The notes: generated by a model not told the origin, from the letters alone. A stretch of 21,346 bases of DNA from a virus (IMGVR_UViG_3300025889_016109:1-21346); one strand, 5' to 3'. Counted from the stretch's first letter, positions 6,913 to 15,025 are shown. Program-made: numbers and translations.

Positions 6913-7598
6913 CGGGGCACCGCCACGACCAGCGAGATCCGAGCGTAGCGCTCGGCGTCGCCGTAGGTTTCGAGCTCAGGCGTGCTGACAACGAAGCCGT
7001 CAACGTAGCCGTCGAGATTGTCCGCAGCATATGCGCCGACGCCGTCGCCGACGATGCGGATCCGGCCTGTCAGCGCGTAGCCCTCGGCGAGCGCCGCCTG
7101 ATAGTCGCCCGAGGTGATGTAGACCGACGTCCTGTAGAGATCGACGTTTCCGAACCCTAAGCCCATCGCGCGCCCGTGCCGGTACTGCCGCAGCTCGGCG
7201 CGATCGGCGTTCTGCAGGATCTGGCACTCGTACGCCTGCAGCTCGATCCGTCCAGCCGGCCGCCGGTCTGCGGTGTGCGATAGCGCGGACCCGTAGACGC
7301 TCAGGGCATAGCCGAGCATCGGCCCCGCGCTGCCGTACATGTGCAGCGTGTGCGCGACCGTGCCAGCGATCGTCACCACGCCCGCCGTCTGCGTGATCGA
7401 GTAGGTGCCGGCGAGGGTCGATGCGTTGACGTTGATCTGCAGCGTCATCAGTGCCGCCGACCACAGCCCCGAGGCGTTGATCCGGCATAGCACGATCCCA
7501 GCGCCCTCGTTGATCCCGATCGTGTGGTACGTGTTCAGCGCAGCCACCGATCCGGTCGCCGCGCCGCTGCCGAATAGATACGCCTCGAGGTATGCCAT
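6909..7598 (-). CDS. Distal tail protein, unrecognised, 229 aa
   Basis: ATG 7598 shares one base with the upstream stop (TGATG). A longer open frame to 7691 would lie in the previous gene and is not used. The sequence is beta-rich. It begins MAYLEAYLFGSGAA and contains TLQINVNASTLAGTYSITQT and VVTIAGTVAHTLHMYG. It then holds segments reminiscent of distal tail proteins (AGPMLGYALSVYG and an Arg/Tyr-rich ELRQYRHGRAMGLGFG). It ends in a strand region (YARISLVVAVPR). It lies second after the tape measure, where Dit or connector-type tail proteins are expected. I cannot assign a family. Confidence 0.55.
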   Translation of the reverse strand: MAYLEAYLFGSGAATGSVAALNTYHTIGINEGAGIVLCRINASGLWSAALMTLQINVNASTLAGTYSITQTAGVVTIAGTVAHTLHMYGSAGPMLGYALSVYGSALSHTADRRPAGRIELQAYECQILQNADRAELRQYRHGRAMGLGFGNVDLYRTSVYITSGDYQAALAEGYALTGRIRIVGDGVGAYAADNLDGYVDGFVVSTPELETYGDAERYARISLVVAVPR

Positions 7599-8293
7599 CA
7601 CAGCGCCTCGCCAGCGGCCTCGACCGCGATCCGCCAGATGAGCGGCGCTTGCGCCTCGACGCTGACCGAGGACCACGCTAGCTCGTGCCACACGAGGCGC
7701 GGGACGTCGTAGACCGCCAGCCGTCGCGGGTTGCTTGCGAGCCTTAGCGCGTCGCGCATCCTGGCCGCGTCCGTCGGCGTGCCGATGGCCTCGACGCTCG
7801 GCGCAATCCCTGCGAGCCCTGGCACCATCGGGCGCACCGCGCCGGATGCGCTAGCGTCGCCGTCCGAACCGTCGAACCGATACGCGCGACGGATCGACCA
7901 GTAGCACGGCCCCTGCGCGCCGCTGATGCTCACCGGCCGGTATGGCGCCGCCGTACCCTCCGCGCCTGCGCTGGCCGTCAGCGTCGCCGCCGTCGCTCCG
8001 GCGTGGTAGAGCAGCGACGACCAGATGCTATTCGGCGACCACGTCACCGAGGCGGGGCCGCTGCATTTGAGGATCACGACCGCGCCGCGATTGGCCCCCT
8101 GTGTCCACGTCCAGGTGAACAGAGCCGCGCCAAACCATCCGCGCGCCGGGTCGTTAGCCCACGAAGTGAAGTCAGCGGCAGCGTGGTACGCGCTGCCGTG
8201 GCCGGCGTGTGTGTAGGTCTCGGCCGGATACGTCGGGACCGTGACCGCCATCTGAGCGAACGTCCACGCCTGCGAGGTCTCGACCGACAGCAT
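7598..8293 (-). CDS. Distal tail protein following the tape measure, 231 aa
   Basis: ATG 8293 shares one base with the tape-measure stop (TGATG), which indicates coupled translation. The protein is rich in Trp, Ala, Ser and Thr: WTFAQMAVTVPTYPAETYTH near the start, then WFGAALFTWTWTQGANRG and PASVTWSPNSIWSSLLYHAG. This looks like a beta-sandwich. A helical portion follows (DAARMRDALRLASNPRRL). It has no signal or membrane segment. The gene directly after the tape measure in siphoviruses often encodes a distal tail or tape-measure cap protein. The family is not recognised, and the assignment rests on gene order. Confidence 0.55.
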   Translation of the reverse strand: MLSVETSQAWTFAQMAVTVPTYPAETYTHAGHGSAYHAAADFTSWANDPARGWFGAALFTWTWTQGANRGAVVILKCSGPASVTWSPNSIWSSLLYHAGATAATLTASAGAEGTAAPYRPVSISGAQGPCYWSIRRAYRFDGSDGDASASGAVRPMVPGLAGIAPSVEAIGTPTDAARMRDALRLASNPRRLAVYDVPRLVWHELAWSSVSVEAQAPLIWRIAVEAAGEAL

Positions 8294-10602
8294 CAGACAC
8301 CGCCCGCCGTCGCTAGCCCGGTCGTGCGGAGGCTCCGCAGACTGCCCGCGATGGCCTGCCCGATCTGCTGCTGCGTCCCGATGACAAATCCGCTGCCGAA
8401 CGAGACGTTGATTGCCGCAGTCGATGCGCCGGTGTCAGCCGCCGCCGTCGTCAACGTCTCGCCCGTGCCGGTGGTAGCGCCTGCGCCAGCCGTGGCCGCG
8501 CCCGACTTGACGCGACTGACCGCGCCGCCAGCGATCGCCGCGTATTGGACAGCCGCCGCACCGGCAGCCGCTGCGCCTGCGTAGTTTTTGCGGGCGAACT
8601 CGAGCGCGGCCGTCGCCGCCGAGACGAGCGCCAGGATGCCCGCCTTGCGCCGCTCGGCTGCCTCTAGCGCCGCCGCGCGCTCCTCCTCGCTCTTGGCCGC
8701 CGCCGCCGCGCGCTGGCCCTCGGCATCGCTCAGGCCGATGAGCGCAGCGCCTGCTAGCTGCGTCGCCGAGAGGATCGCGTCTTTGCTGTCGCTGAATCCA
8801 ACCGCGACCGCCGCGCCGAGCTGTGGGAGGGTCGCTAGCACGTTGCCCGTGAGGCTATCGAGCGCGCCGACCTCCTGCCGCACTGCTGCGACGGACTGCA
8901 CCGCTGCGTCGAGCTGCTGCCGTGCGAGGTCTGCCGCCGCCTGTCGTGCCTGCGCGCGCGCTGCGTCGATCTTGGCTTGCTCGTCGAGTGCGTACTGCAC
9001 GAGCTCGTCGATCTCGGCTCGCTCGGCCGCGATGCGCGCCGCCCGCTGCGCGTCGATCTGCTGCTGTAGCTCCAGCCGCTTGCGTTGGGCCTCAATCTCG
9101 ATCGCTAGGATCGCATCGGCGCGCCCCTGCGCCGTGTTGACCGCGCGCTGCGCTGCTGCCGTCGCTGCGGCGGCTTCCTTGGCGATCAGCTCGATCCGCG
9201 CGTCGTAGAGCTCCTCGATCGTCGCGCCGGTCTGCTCTGCTAGCTCGATGCGTTTGCGGTCGGCGTCGATCTCCGCAGCGATCGCCGCCTGCGATGCCTG
9301 CCGCGCCTGTGCCGCTGCCCGCTGTGCCGCTGCGCGCCGCTTCTCGGCCGCGCGCTGGGCCTTGCCCGCCGCGTCTGCCTGCTCTCTGGCCGAGCGCACC
9401 GCGAGATCGATCGAGTCATTGAACAACCGAAAGGCGTTGACCGTCTCGACGGCATCCTTCTTGAAGCGATTGGTTGTATCGTTCCAGCCGTCGCCGAGCT
9501 TGGCGACATCTGCGGCTGCGTCCTTGCCGAACTGCGACAGATCGCGTCCGGTCTGCTCCAGCACCGCGCGGACCTTGTTGAAGTCTCGCTCTGTGACCGC
9601 GACGATGATCGCCGACGCTGCGCCGATCTGCGCTTGCAAGGCCGCGAAAGCCGCTCGGGCTGGGATCAAGGCGACCTTGATCAGATTGACGATCCCGCCT
9701 GTGCTACCACGCACCGCGCGGATAAAATCTGTCAGAGTCTCGACGCCTGCCGCCGCCTCGCCGCCGATGGCCTCGGCCAGCGCGACCTTGAATCGCAACG
9801 TCTCGTTGCCGAGGTCTGATAGAGCCGTGTCCTGCCGATCATAGGTCGTCGTTAGTCTGCTGACATTCTCCGACAGCGACCGCGCAATCTCGTCGGCGAC
9901 GATCTGCCGCCGGGTGACCTCATCGATCTGGTCCGCTGTGATGCCGGCTTGTTTCGCGTACTTCGCGAGCGCGCCGGATGTATTGACGAACGTGCCGACC
10001 GACCGCAGCGCGTTTCCGCGCCCGGTCTCGATGGCGCGCGCCAGCGCCTGCAATGCGTCGTCGCCGCTCTTGCCGGCCTGCGTTGCCCTTCCGGCGAGCT
10101 CTTGCAGTTGCTTTGTGGTGAAGCGCGCCGATACGCCAGCGGATTGCAGGACCGCTTGCAGCTTGACGATATTCTCCGCGCCGACGCCGCCGACGCTTTG
10201 CGCGATGTCAAGCGCGCTGGACAAGCCGCCCTTAGCGCCAAACGCCGCGTCAGCCTGCGCCGATAGCCGATTGGTCTCGTAGGTCAGCTGTGTGATCTTG
10301 ACCGCTGCGACGGCCGCCGCTGCGCCGATCGCGCCGATGCCGACGACGGCCGCGCCTGCCGTAGCTGCGAGACCGCCAGCGCCCGTCCCGAGGCTCGACG
10401 CCAGATCCTTGACGCCGCCGATCACGTTGCCGGATGCCAGCGATCCGACCGCCGAGCCGATGCCGCGCACGCGCTGGGATGCGGCCTGCGCTGCGCTGCC
10501 GAACTGCGTGACCGCGCCCTGCGCGGACTTTGCGGCCTTGCTAACGCCGTCAACGCCGCTGAACTTGACGGAAACTTGGACGTTATTTGCGGCCGTGGTC
10601 AC
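8293..10602 (-). CDS. Tail tape measure protein, 769 aa
   Basis: The protein is long, Ala-rich and almost wholly helical, and sits directly after the tail chaperone genes, the standard place for the tape measure. Residues about 60-105 are Gly/Ala-rich and hydrophobic (GTGAGGLAATAGAAVVGIGA, then AAAAVAAVKI), typical of the membrane-inserting part. Residues about 395-570 are a charged coiled coil with many Gln, Ala, Arg and Glu. A second hydrophobic zone lies near 590-630 (LPQLGAAVAVGF). At about 1.5 angstroms per residue, a family rule of thumb, the tail would be roughly 115 nm long. The start is a GTG 20 bases inside the end of the upstream frame, with an AGAGG motif about nine bases before it. 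No peptidase domain is seen. Confidence 0.88.
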   Translation of the reverse strand: MTTAANNVQVSVKFSGVDGVSKAAKSAQGAVTQFGSAAQAASQRVRGIGSAVGSLASGNVIGGVKDLASSLGTGAGGLAATAGAAVVGIGAIGAAAAVAAVKITQLTYETNRLSAQADAAFGAKGGLSSALDIAQSVGGVGAENIVKLQAVLQSAGVSARFTTKQLQELAGRATQAGKSGDDALQALARAIETGRGNALRSVGTFVNTSGALAKYAKQAGITADQIDEVTRRQIVADEIARSLSENVSRLTTTYDRQDTALSDLGNETLRFKVALAEAIGGEAAAGVETLTDFIRAVRGSTGGIVNLIKVALIPARAAFAALQAQIGAASAIIVAVTERDFNKVRAVLEQTGRDLSQFGKDAAADVAKLGDGWNDTTNRFKKDAVETVNAFRLFNDSIDLAVRSAREQADAAGKAQRAAEKRRAAAQRAAAQARQASQAAIAAEIDADRKRIELAEQTGATIEELYDARIELIAKEAAAATAAAQRAVNTAQGRADAILAIEIEAQRKRLELQQQIDAQRAARIAAERAEIDELVQYALDEQAKIDAARAQARQAAADLARQQLDAAVQSVAAVRQEVGALDSLTGNVLATLPQLGAAVAVGFSDSKDAILSATQLAGAALIGLSDAEGQRAAAAAKSEEERAAALEAAERRKAGILALVSAATAALEFARKNYAGAAAAGAAAVQYAAIAGGAVSRVKSGAATAGAGATTGTGETLTTAAADTGASTAAINVSFGSGFVIGTQQQIGQAIAGSLRSLRTTGLATAGGV

Positions 10603-11265
10603 GTTGCTTCGCCTCTTGCGCCCGTAGCACCATCACGCCAAAAACGGCCCAAGCGGCGAGCCGGGGCGCGTCTATCGTACCGCAAAGGCTGTGCTCCTGC
10701 CATAGGGCAACGACAGACCGCCAGACCGCCGACCGCATCACCCACGCCGGGCAATGCGACCACTCACCGCCGGGTAGATCCTGCGTCGGGACGATCTCGC
10801 ACTCGTGCGAGCACTGATGCCGGATCACCTGCCGAATGATCGCCGGCCGGAGCTCCATCGGTGCGAGGTACTGCGCCGCCGTCGCTAGCGTCGCCTCGGA
10901 GCCGCCGATCGCTAACCAGCGGCCCCCGAGGTAAAACCCCCCCACGTCGCGCGCATGATCGCAGCGTAGAGCGGGACCGCTAGCGCCGGGTGCGGCTGCT
11001 CGGCCACGCGAGCGCCTAGCGCGTCGTCACCGTCTACCGAGACCAGCCCGAGGCGCACGACGCCGCCGATCTGCTCGGCCGGGGGCACGCCGTCCCATCG
11101 CTGAGACTCGACCCACGACAGAGGCCGGATCGTGTAGACCGTCGCGCCGTCGGGCAGGGGCGACGGTGCCGGGATCATCTCCGCGTCACCGTCGCGCCCG
11201 ATGGCCGGATCGGCCGAGCAGACCAGATCGATCCGGTCGTCCTTGTGTAGAGCAAACCATGCCAT
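10583..11265 (-). CDS. Tail assembly chaperone long form (G-T type fusion by -1 frameshift), about 227 aa
   Basis: Reading starts at ATG 11265 and follows the short chaperone frame through residue 110 (ends ...RATWGG). It then shifts back one base at 10933..10943 and continues FYLGGRWLAIGG to the TAA at 10583. The second frame adds 117 residues with plausible protein composition and no good start of its own: the first GTG, at 10945, lies inside the slippery site. The same gene order and frame shift are known for lambda G/GT and many siphoviruses. There the G part coats the tape measure and the T part recruits tail-tube protein. The T-like part holds a His/Cys cluster, RHQCSHECE and then SHC. 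The fusion overlaps the tape-measure start by 20 bases. Confidence 0.75.
10894..10943 (-). promoter_or_regulatory. Programmed -1 ribosomal frameshift signal
   Basis: On the minus strand, seven G (10943..10937) are followed by four T (10936..10933). In the upstream reading frame this gives two overlapping slippery heptamers of form X XXY YYZ: G GGG GGT (10942..10936) and G GGT TTT (10939..10933). After one A comes a hairpin. CCTCGG (10931..10926) pairs with CCGAGG (10899..10894) and GCCGC (10923..10919) pairs with GCGGC (10905..10901). They are separated by a 2-by-1 internal loop and closed by a 13-base loop. The zero-frame stop TAG at 10914..10912 lies in that loop. Either slip gives the same protein sequence. 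Confidence 0.8.
10912..11265 (-). CDS. Tail assembly chaperone short form (G-type), 117 aa
   Basis: This gene lies between the major tail protein and the tape measure, the usual place of the tail assembly chaperone. ATG 11265 is preceded by GGGAGA about five bases upstream; the frame continues further upstream but only as an antisense-like Arg/His-rich sequence inside the tail-tube gene. The protein opens MAWFALHKDDRIDLV. It then has ATVYTIRPLSWVESQRW and IGGVVRLGLVSVDGDDA, and ends ATWGGFTSGAAG. Most ribosomes would stop at TAG 10912. A fraction shift into the longer product. No sequence family is recognised by eye, so the assignment rests on position and the frameshift signal. Confidence 0.75.
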   Translation of the reverse strand: MAWFALHKDDRIDLVCSADPAIGRDGDAEMIPAPSPLPDGATVYTIRPLSWVESQRWDGVPPAEQIGGVVRLGLVSVDGDDALGARVAEQPHPALAVPLYAAIMRATWGGFTSGAAG

Positions 11266-11297
11266 GCGCGTCTCCCTCGCGATGGCACCGGTCGGGC

Positions 11298-12641
11298 CTA
11301 GCCCTGGCCGATGCGGAAAATGCTGTCGAGCGGCGAGTTTGCCGAGGTCTCGGGCGTGTCCGACTGATCTCCGCTGTAGCTGCTCGCCTCGACCTGGACC
11401 TGATAGCGCACCAGCTCGCCAGCATCGACCGGGGCCGCCGTGACGATGGCCGACGGGATGAGCGCCGACCACATGCGGCCGATCCGCGATCCGACCTCGA
11501 CGCCGATCGAGATGGTGTCGCCGCTCTCGAGCAGGTATTGCCATGCGTGCGCGCCGCTATTGGCTGGCGTGCCTCCCGCGTCGTAGATGCCGTCGGTGTC
11601 CTTGTGCGGGATCGAGAATGCCGCCGTAATGACCGGCCGCACGATCTGCACGCTGGCGATCCCGCTGTCCTCGCTGTGACATGGAATGACGCGGAGGTCG
11701 CCGGCCGACCAGCCGATCGAGACGTCCTCGAGGCCGCACGTTGCCGAGCCGCCGATCGTCACGCGACCGTTGCTTGTGCCGAGGATCGTCGGGATGCGCT
11801 GGAAGCTCGACGGGACAACGAGGCCGCCGATGGTCTTGTCGGCGATGAAGTCATAGAAACTAAACGTAAACTCCACGGTGGGAGTCTCGGACGCGTTCAG
11901 ATTGAGCGTGAAGCTCTCGCAGATGCAATCGACCAGCCGGTAGCCGAACGCCGTGTTGTTGCCCTTCCAGCGGATCGTCAGCGGGATCGGCTGGTTGTCG
12001 CTCTGCCACGCCGTGCCGGTGCCGTAGGCGTTGGCGGTGTTGTCGTTGACGGTGTTGGACGCGTTTTCGAAAAGCGTCACCGTCTGCGCGATCTTGTTTT
12101 TCGCGAAGCCGCTCTGTACCGCCGAGGTAGTCGCGCTCAGGCTCGTGAGCAGGTACGCGCCGCCCTTGATCTTCGCGCTGGCTGCCGGGTCGTCGTAGGT
12201 GACAGAGTTGGCAAGCGCTGTCGAGACTCCGGCGGCCGTGTACGTGCTGCACGAGATGTGCCGCTCACCGCTCCAGAACTGCGCCGCCGTATTCACGCCG
12301 CCGACCCAGTTGTCCGCGTAGCTGCCGATCGCATTGCCGAGCAGCGCCTGCAGGTACGGCAGCACGCCAGCGTCACCCGGATTCTGCGCGGTCGGGTCGT
12401 AGCCGTCCGCCAGACCCTCAAGCGGCATCGACATCGTGATCGAACCGCTGCGCCGGCCGATGATGCGCTCCGGTGCCGCGCCGACTTGGCCGGTCATGAG
12501 GTCGAGCTCGGTCGTCTCGGTCTCGAACGTGACGCTCGGCGACTCGGCTTTCAGGTAGACGAAATCGCCAGCCGTGACGTTCTCTGTGCCGAACGCGCTC
12601 TGCGGGGCGAACCCGACGCTGCTGTCGCTCCAATATGCCAT
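11298..12641 (-). CDS. Major tail (tube) protein, 447 aa
   Basis: The protein is long, beta-rich and Gly/Ser/Thr-rich. It starts MAYWSDSSVGFAPQSAFGTE, a typical tube-protein N-terminus with aromatic residues and an AFGT turn. Further typical stretches are TFETETTELDLMTGQVG, then RSGSITMSMPLEGLADG and VEFTFSFYDFIADKTIGG. It ends with a strand-rich segment, LVRYQVQVEASSYSGDQ. The gene lies between the tail terminator and the chaperone pair, where siphophages encode the tube. ATG 12641 shares one base with the previous stop (TGATG) and follows a run of G. An alternative ATG at 12653 would add four residues. It is longer than many tube proteins (about 200-250 aa), so an extra surface domain is likely. 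Confidence 0.75.
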   Translation of the reverse strand: MAYWSDSSVGFAPQSAFGTENVTAGDFVYLKAESPSVTFETETTELDLMTGQVGAAPERIIGRRSGSITMSMPLEGLADGYDPTAQNPGDAGVLPYLQALLGNAIGSYADNWVGGVNTAAQFWSGERHISCSTYTAAGVSTALANSVTYDDPAASAKIKGGAYLLTSLSATTSAVQSGFAKNKIAQTVTLFENASNTVNDNTANAYGTGTAWQSDNQPIPLTIRWKGNNTAFGYRLVDCICESFTLNLNASETPTVEFTFSFYDFIADKTIGGLVVPSSFQRIPTILGTSNGRVTIGGSATCGLEDVSIGWSAGDLRVIPCHSEDSGIASVQIVRPVITAAFSIPHKDTDGIYDAGGTPANSGAHAWQYLLESGDTISIGVEVGSRIGRMWSALIPSAIVTAAPVDAGELVRYQVQVEASSYSGDQSDTPETSANSPLDSIFRIGQG

Positions 12642-13066
12642 CACGCCCCCCATTCAAAAACGACCCTGGCCGTTCTGCTCATCACGAGATCGCCGTCGTC
12701 TACCAGCGAGCCGACCGCAAGATCCGGCTCGATCTTACTGACGTCGATGTTGTTTGTCGATTGCCATTGGTACAGCGCCTCCACGATCGCCTCGCTGTCA
12801 GCGATAGCGCGACCGAGGCTGCGGCCCTGCGGATCGACGTAGTAGACGTCGATCGTGATCTGCGTCTCGTAGTCGCTGCACGTGTGGCCCGCGTTGACCC
12901 GCCGGCCGCCAGTCGCCGACAGCACGACCGCCCGCGACCCGCGGAGCGCCACGCGCTGGCCGATCAGGGTGCGGAATCTGTCGTCCTGCGACGTCGGATC
13001 GGCGACTGCGACCGCGTCGATCACAGGCACCAGAGCATCGAGGATGCCGCGCGTCGTGGTCGGCAT
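12641..13066 (-). CDS. Tail terminator/tail completion protein candidate, 141 aa
   Basis: Directly upstream of the tube gene and joined to both neighbours by one-base TGATG overlaps, this protein has the size and position of tail terminators (lambda gpU type). These cap the tube and connect it to the head. It starts with a helix (ILDALVPVIDAVAV). It then has strands RVALRGSRAVVLSAT and YETQITIDVYYVDPQG, a helix IADSEAIVEALYQW, and final strands VMSRTARVVFEW. This alpha-beta-beta-alpha-beta layout suits the family. Its assignment is by fold pattern and order, not by a diagnostic motif. Confidence 0.6.
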   Translation of the reverse strand: MPTTTRGILDALVPVIDAVAVADPTSQDDRFRTLIGQRVALRGSRAVVLSATGGRRVNAGHTCSDYETQITIDVYYVDPQGRSLGRAIADSEAIVEALYQWQSTNNIDVSKIEPDLAVGSLVDDGDLVMSRTARVVFEWGA

Positions 13067-13932
13067 CAGCGCACCGTCGGGATCGAGTAGAGCATCTGCT
13101 GGCCCTGCTCGGTTTGGCCGTCGTCGTTGTCGTCGTACTCACGGAGGCCGGCGACGATGACGCGCAAGGAGTCGTCGAACGCGAACCGCATCTCGCGGAG
13201 CAGCGACACTAGATCGCCCGTCGGCGCGATGCCGTGGTCCGCGAGCACGTAGCGAATGCCTGCTTGGATGACCTCGGAGAACAAGTTCGAAGCACCAGAG
13301 TAGAGCCACGGCCGCCGGCCGGTCGCGTCGAGCGCGTGCTCGATCTTGGCGTTGACGCGATCCGCGACCGACCCGCAGAAGGCCCCGCTCCGCTCGTCCT
13401 GATAGACCGCTGCGAGCACATCCGCCACATTCTCCGCGCTGCACCGCTGCCACGACCAGCGCACGACGGCCGCGCCGAGGTAGGCGTGAACGACCGTGCC
13501 GCCCGCGTTGGTCGCCGTGATCTTGATCTGGTAGCCGTCGCCGGGCGTCGCGCTGACAGCCGCGAACGTGATCCGCGCGGTGAGGTCCACCACGGGATCG
13601 CCAGCGTCCACATCGACCGGCAGATCCGACTTCAGATAGAACCCAAACTGCCCGCCGTGAGGCTCGATGCGCGCCAGCTCGCGGACGTAGGTGACGCCCT
13701 GCGACACCACACGGATCGAGTCGCCGACGCTGAAGCCAGCCGCTGAGATCACATCGAAATAGGCGGCGTGCTGACCATGCACGGTCGTCGAGCCAGTGGG
13801 GAGAGTCACCGACCCGGAGGCCAGCACGCCGCCGGATCGGTCGAGTAGCTGCGCCGTGAGCGACGCCGGGAGCAGCCCGTCGGGGTCACTCCACAGGAAC
13901 GCGACGGCCTGATCTGTGCGTAGCTCGATCAT
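13066..13932 (-). CDS. Head-tail connector/adaptor candidate, 288 aa
   Basis: ATG 13932 overlaps the previous stop as ATGA, and the end shares one base with the next start. Residues 1-150 are beta-rich (ELRTDQAVAFLWSDPDG, then IRVVSQGVTYVRELARIE and TARITFAAVSATPGDGYQ). Residues about 155-288 are helical with ENVADVLAAVYQDE, DRVNAKIEHALDATG and FSEVIQAGIRYVLADHGI, ending in a flexible acidic tail (EYDDNDDGQTEQGQQ). The helical half resembles small head-completion or adaptor proteins bound under the portal. Between capsid and terminator genes, a connector is expected. The two-part make-up suggests a fusion or an extended connector. Identity is inferred from position. Confidence 0.5.
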   Translation of the reverse strand: MIELRTDQAVAFLWSDPDGLLPASLTAQLLDRSGGVLASGSVTLPTGSTTVHGQHAAYFDVISAAGFSVGDSIRVVSQGVTYVRELARIEPHGGQFGFYLKSDLPVDVDAGDPVVDLTARITFAAVSATPGDGYQIKITATNAGGTVVHAYLGAAVVRWSWQRCSAENVADVLAAVYQDERSGAFCGSVADRVNAKIEHALDATGRRPWLYSGASNLFSEVIQAGIRYVLADHGIAPTGDLVSLLREMRFAFDDSLRVIVAGLREYDDNDDGQTEQGQQMLYSIPTVR

Positions 13933-14687
13933 GCGCGGGCCTCGATGAGCGCCGACAGATCCGCGATCTGCCCGTCGGATAGCACGGCCTCGACCACCAG
14001 AGCCTGCGCGATGCGGCCGGCGAACGCGCTGGATGCCCCGCCGTTGCGGCTGCCGATGTTGGTCACCGCAGAATCTGCGCCGTCGCCAGTGTCGCCGTCG
14101 ATCGTCTGCGTGTACGGCAGCGGCTGGCCGTCGCTGTATAGCGAGGTCTCGCCAGCCGCTAGCGCGCGGTCCACGCGACCGACGAGGACGCCGCCGGAGT
14201 AGGCCGCGCTGCTCGTCGCGACGCTGTACGCGCCGGAGTAGCACGAGATCCGCGCCTCGCCGGTGGCAATGATGCTCAGTGCGTAGCCGTTGGTCGCCGT
14301 GTTGTAGGCCGGGCCGCGCTCGGCGATAAATCCGAGGCCTGGCACTGCATCGACCGCGACCAGAGCGCACACCGTCAAACTCTTAGGGTCCGAAGTAGTG
14401 CTAACCGTGAGATTCATCGACACGCCGTCGAAGCCGATCCACCGCCGTCCGTTGGCGTCGCTCGCGATAATCGGAGCCGCGCCGGGTGCCGTGATGCTCG
14501 CGCCAGCGATTCGATTCGTGGCCTCAGCGACCGCCGAATACTCAGCGCCGCCCGTGGCATGCGCGTCGAGCCACCAGCTACACAGCGGCCCCCATGATTG
14601 CAGGATGCGCGCGCTAGCTGCTGCGCGCCGCGCCTGCCTCGGCGCCGTGCGGATTGCGCTGCGCGCTTGGCCGGCGGCGTAGATCAT
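13929..14687 (-). CDS. LamG/concanavalin-like domain virion protein, 252 aa
   Basis: After a basic helical N-terminus (residues about 1-30, with RSAIRTAPRQARRAAASARI), the protein shows the signature of a laminin-G/concanavalin A-like jelly roll. WIGFDGVSMNLTV sits near residue 85 and SLTVCALVAVDAVPGLGFI near 105-125. NGYALSIIATGEARISCYSG follows. RVDRALAAGETSLYSDGQPL comes near 170-190, and FAGRIAQALVVEAVLSDGQI near the end. The LYSDGQ and FAG.IA...V..A.LS elements are the usual markers. Such domains bind sugars or other ligands and are common on tail fibres. Here the gene is among head-neck genes, so it may decorate the head or neck. Start ATG 14687 shares one base with the preceding stop. 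Confidence 0.65.
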   Translation of the reverse strand: MIYAAGQARSAIRTAPRQARRAAASARILQSWGPLCSWWLDAHATGGAEYSAVAEATNRIAGASITAPGAAPIIASDANGRRWIGFDGVSMNLTVSTTSDPKSLTVCALVAVDAVPGLGFIAERGPAYNTATNGYALSIIATGEARISCYSGAYSVATSSAAYSGGVLVGRVDRALAAGETSLYSDGQPLPYTQTIDGDTGDGADSAVTNIGSRNGGASSAFAGRIAQALVVEAVLSDGQIADLSALIEARA

Positions 14688-15025
14688 CAGTAGGTGACGC
14701 CCTGCGCGTGAATCGCCACAGTCTCGCCACCGGCGAGCGCCAGGACGCGCACATAGCAGCGCAGCGCGCCGCGCGGCTCGATCTGTAGGACGCCGCCGCC
14801 GTCAGCGGTGAGGAACGTCGTCGGGGGGACGTCGGTGTACGCAATCCAGCCCGCCGGGCCGAGCAGGTAGACCGCGACCTGCGCCGAGGTGCCCCCAGCG
14901 ATGCCGATCCACAACTGCGCGAATCGCTGGTCGCGGAGGTCGAAGCCGTCGGTCGGGGCGCTCGGCGCAGCCGTCGGCGCGACAATGCCGGTCGTAGAGC
15001 CGAGAGCGATCGGAGCCTGGAACAT
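14687..15025 (-). CDS. Small beta-rich virion protein after the capsid gene, 112 aa
   Basis: I do not recognise a family. ATG 15025 is preceded by GAGGTG. The protein begins MFQAPIALGSTTGIVAPTAA, followed by a linker rich in Ala/Pro/Thr and then strands RFAQLWIGIAGGTSAQVAV and YLLGPAGWIAYTDVPPTTFL. It ends with RCYVRVLALAGGETVAIHAQ. An all-beta small protein immediately downstream of the major capsid gene is often a head decoration or stabilising protein, but a neck protein is equally possible. It shares one base with the start of the LamG-like gene, so the two are probably made together. Confidence 0.5.
   Translation of the reverse strand: MFQAPIALGSTTGIVAPTAAPSAPTDGFDLRDQRFAQLWIGIAGGTSAQVAVYLLGPAGWIAYTDVPPTTFLTADGGGVLQIEPRGALRCYVRVLALAGGETVAIHAQGVTY

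Noticed and set aside
11166-12842. 558-codon open frame on the plus strand opposite the tail-tube gene
   Set aside because: It is an antisense frame kept open by high GC. It is rich in Arg, Ala and Asp, has no motifs, and conflicts with the tail-tube and neighbouring genes.
13066-14370. 434-codon version of the connector gene
   Set aside because: The extra N-terminal sequence lies inside the LamG-like gene and has the Arg-rich composition of an out-of-frame read. ATG 13932 has the ATGA overlap with the upstream stop.
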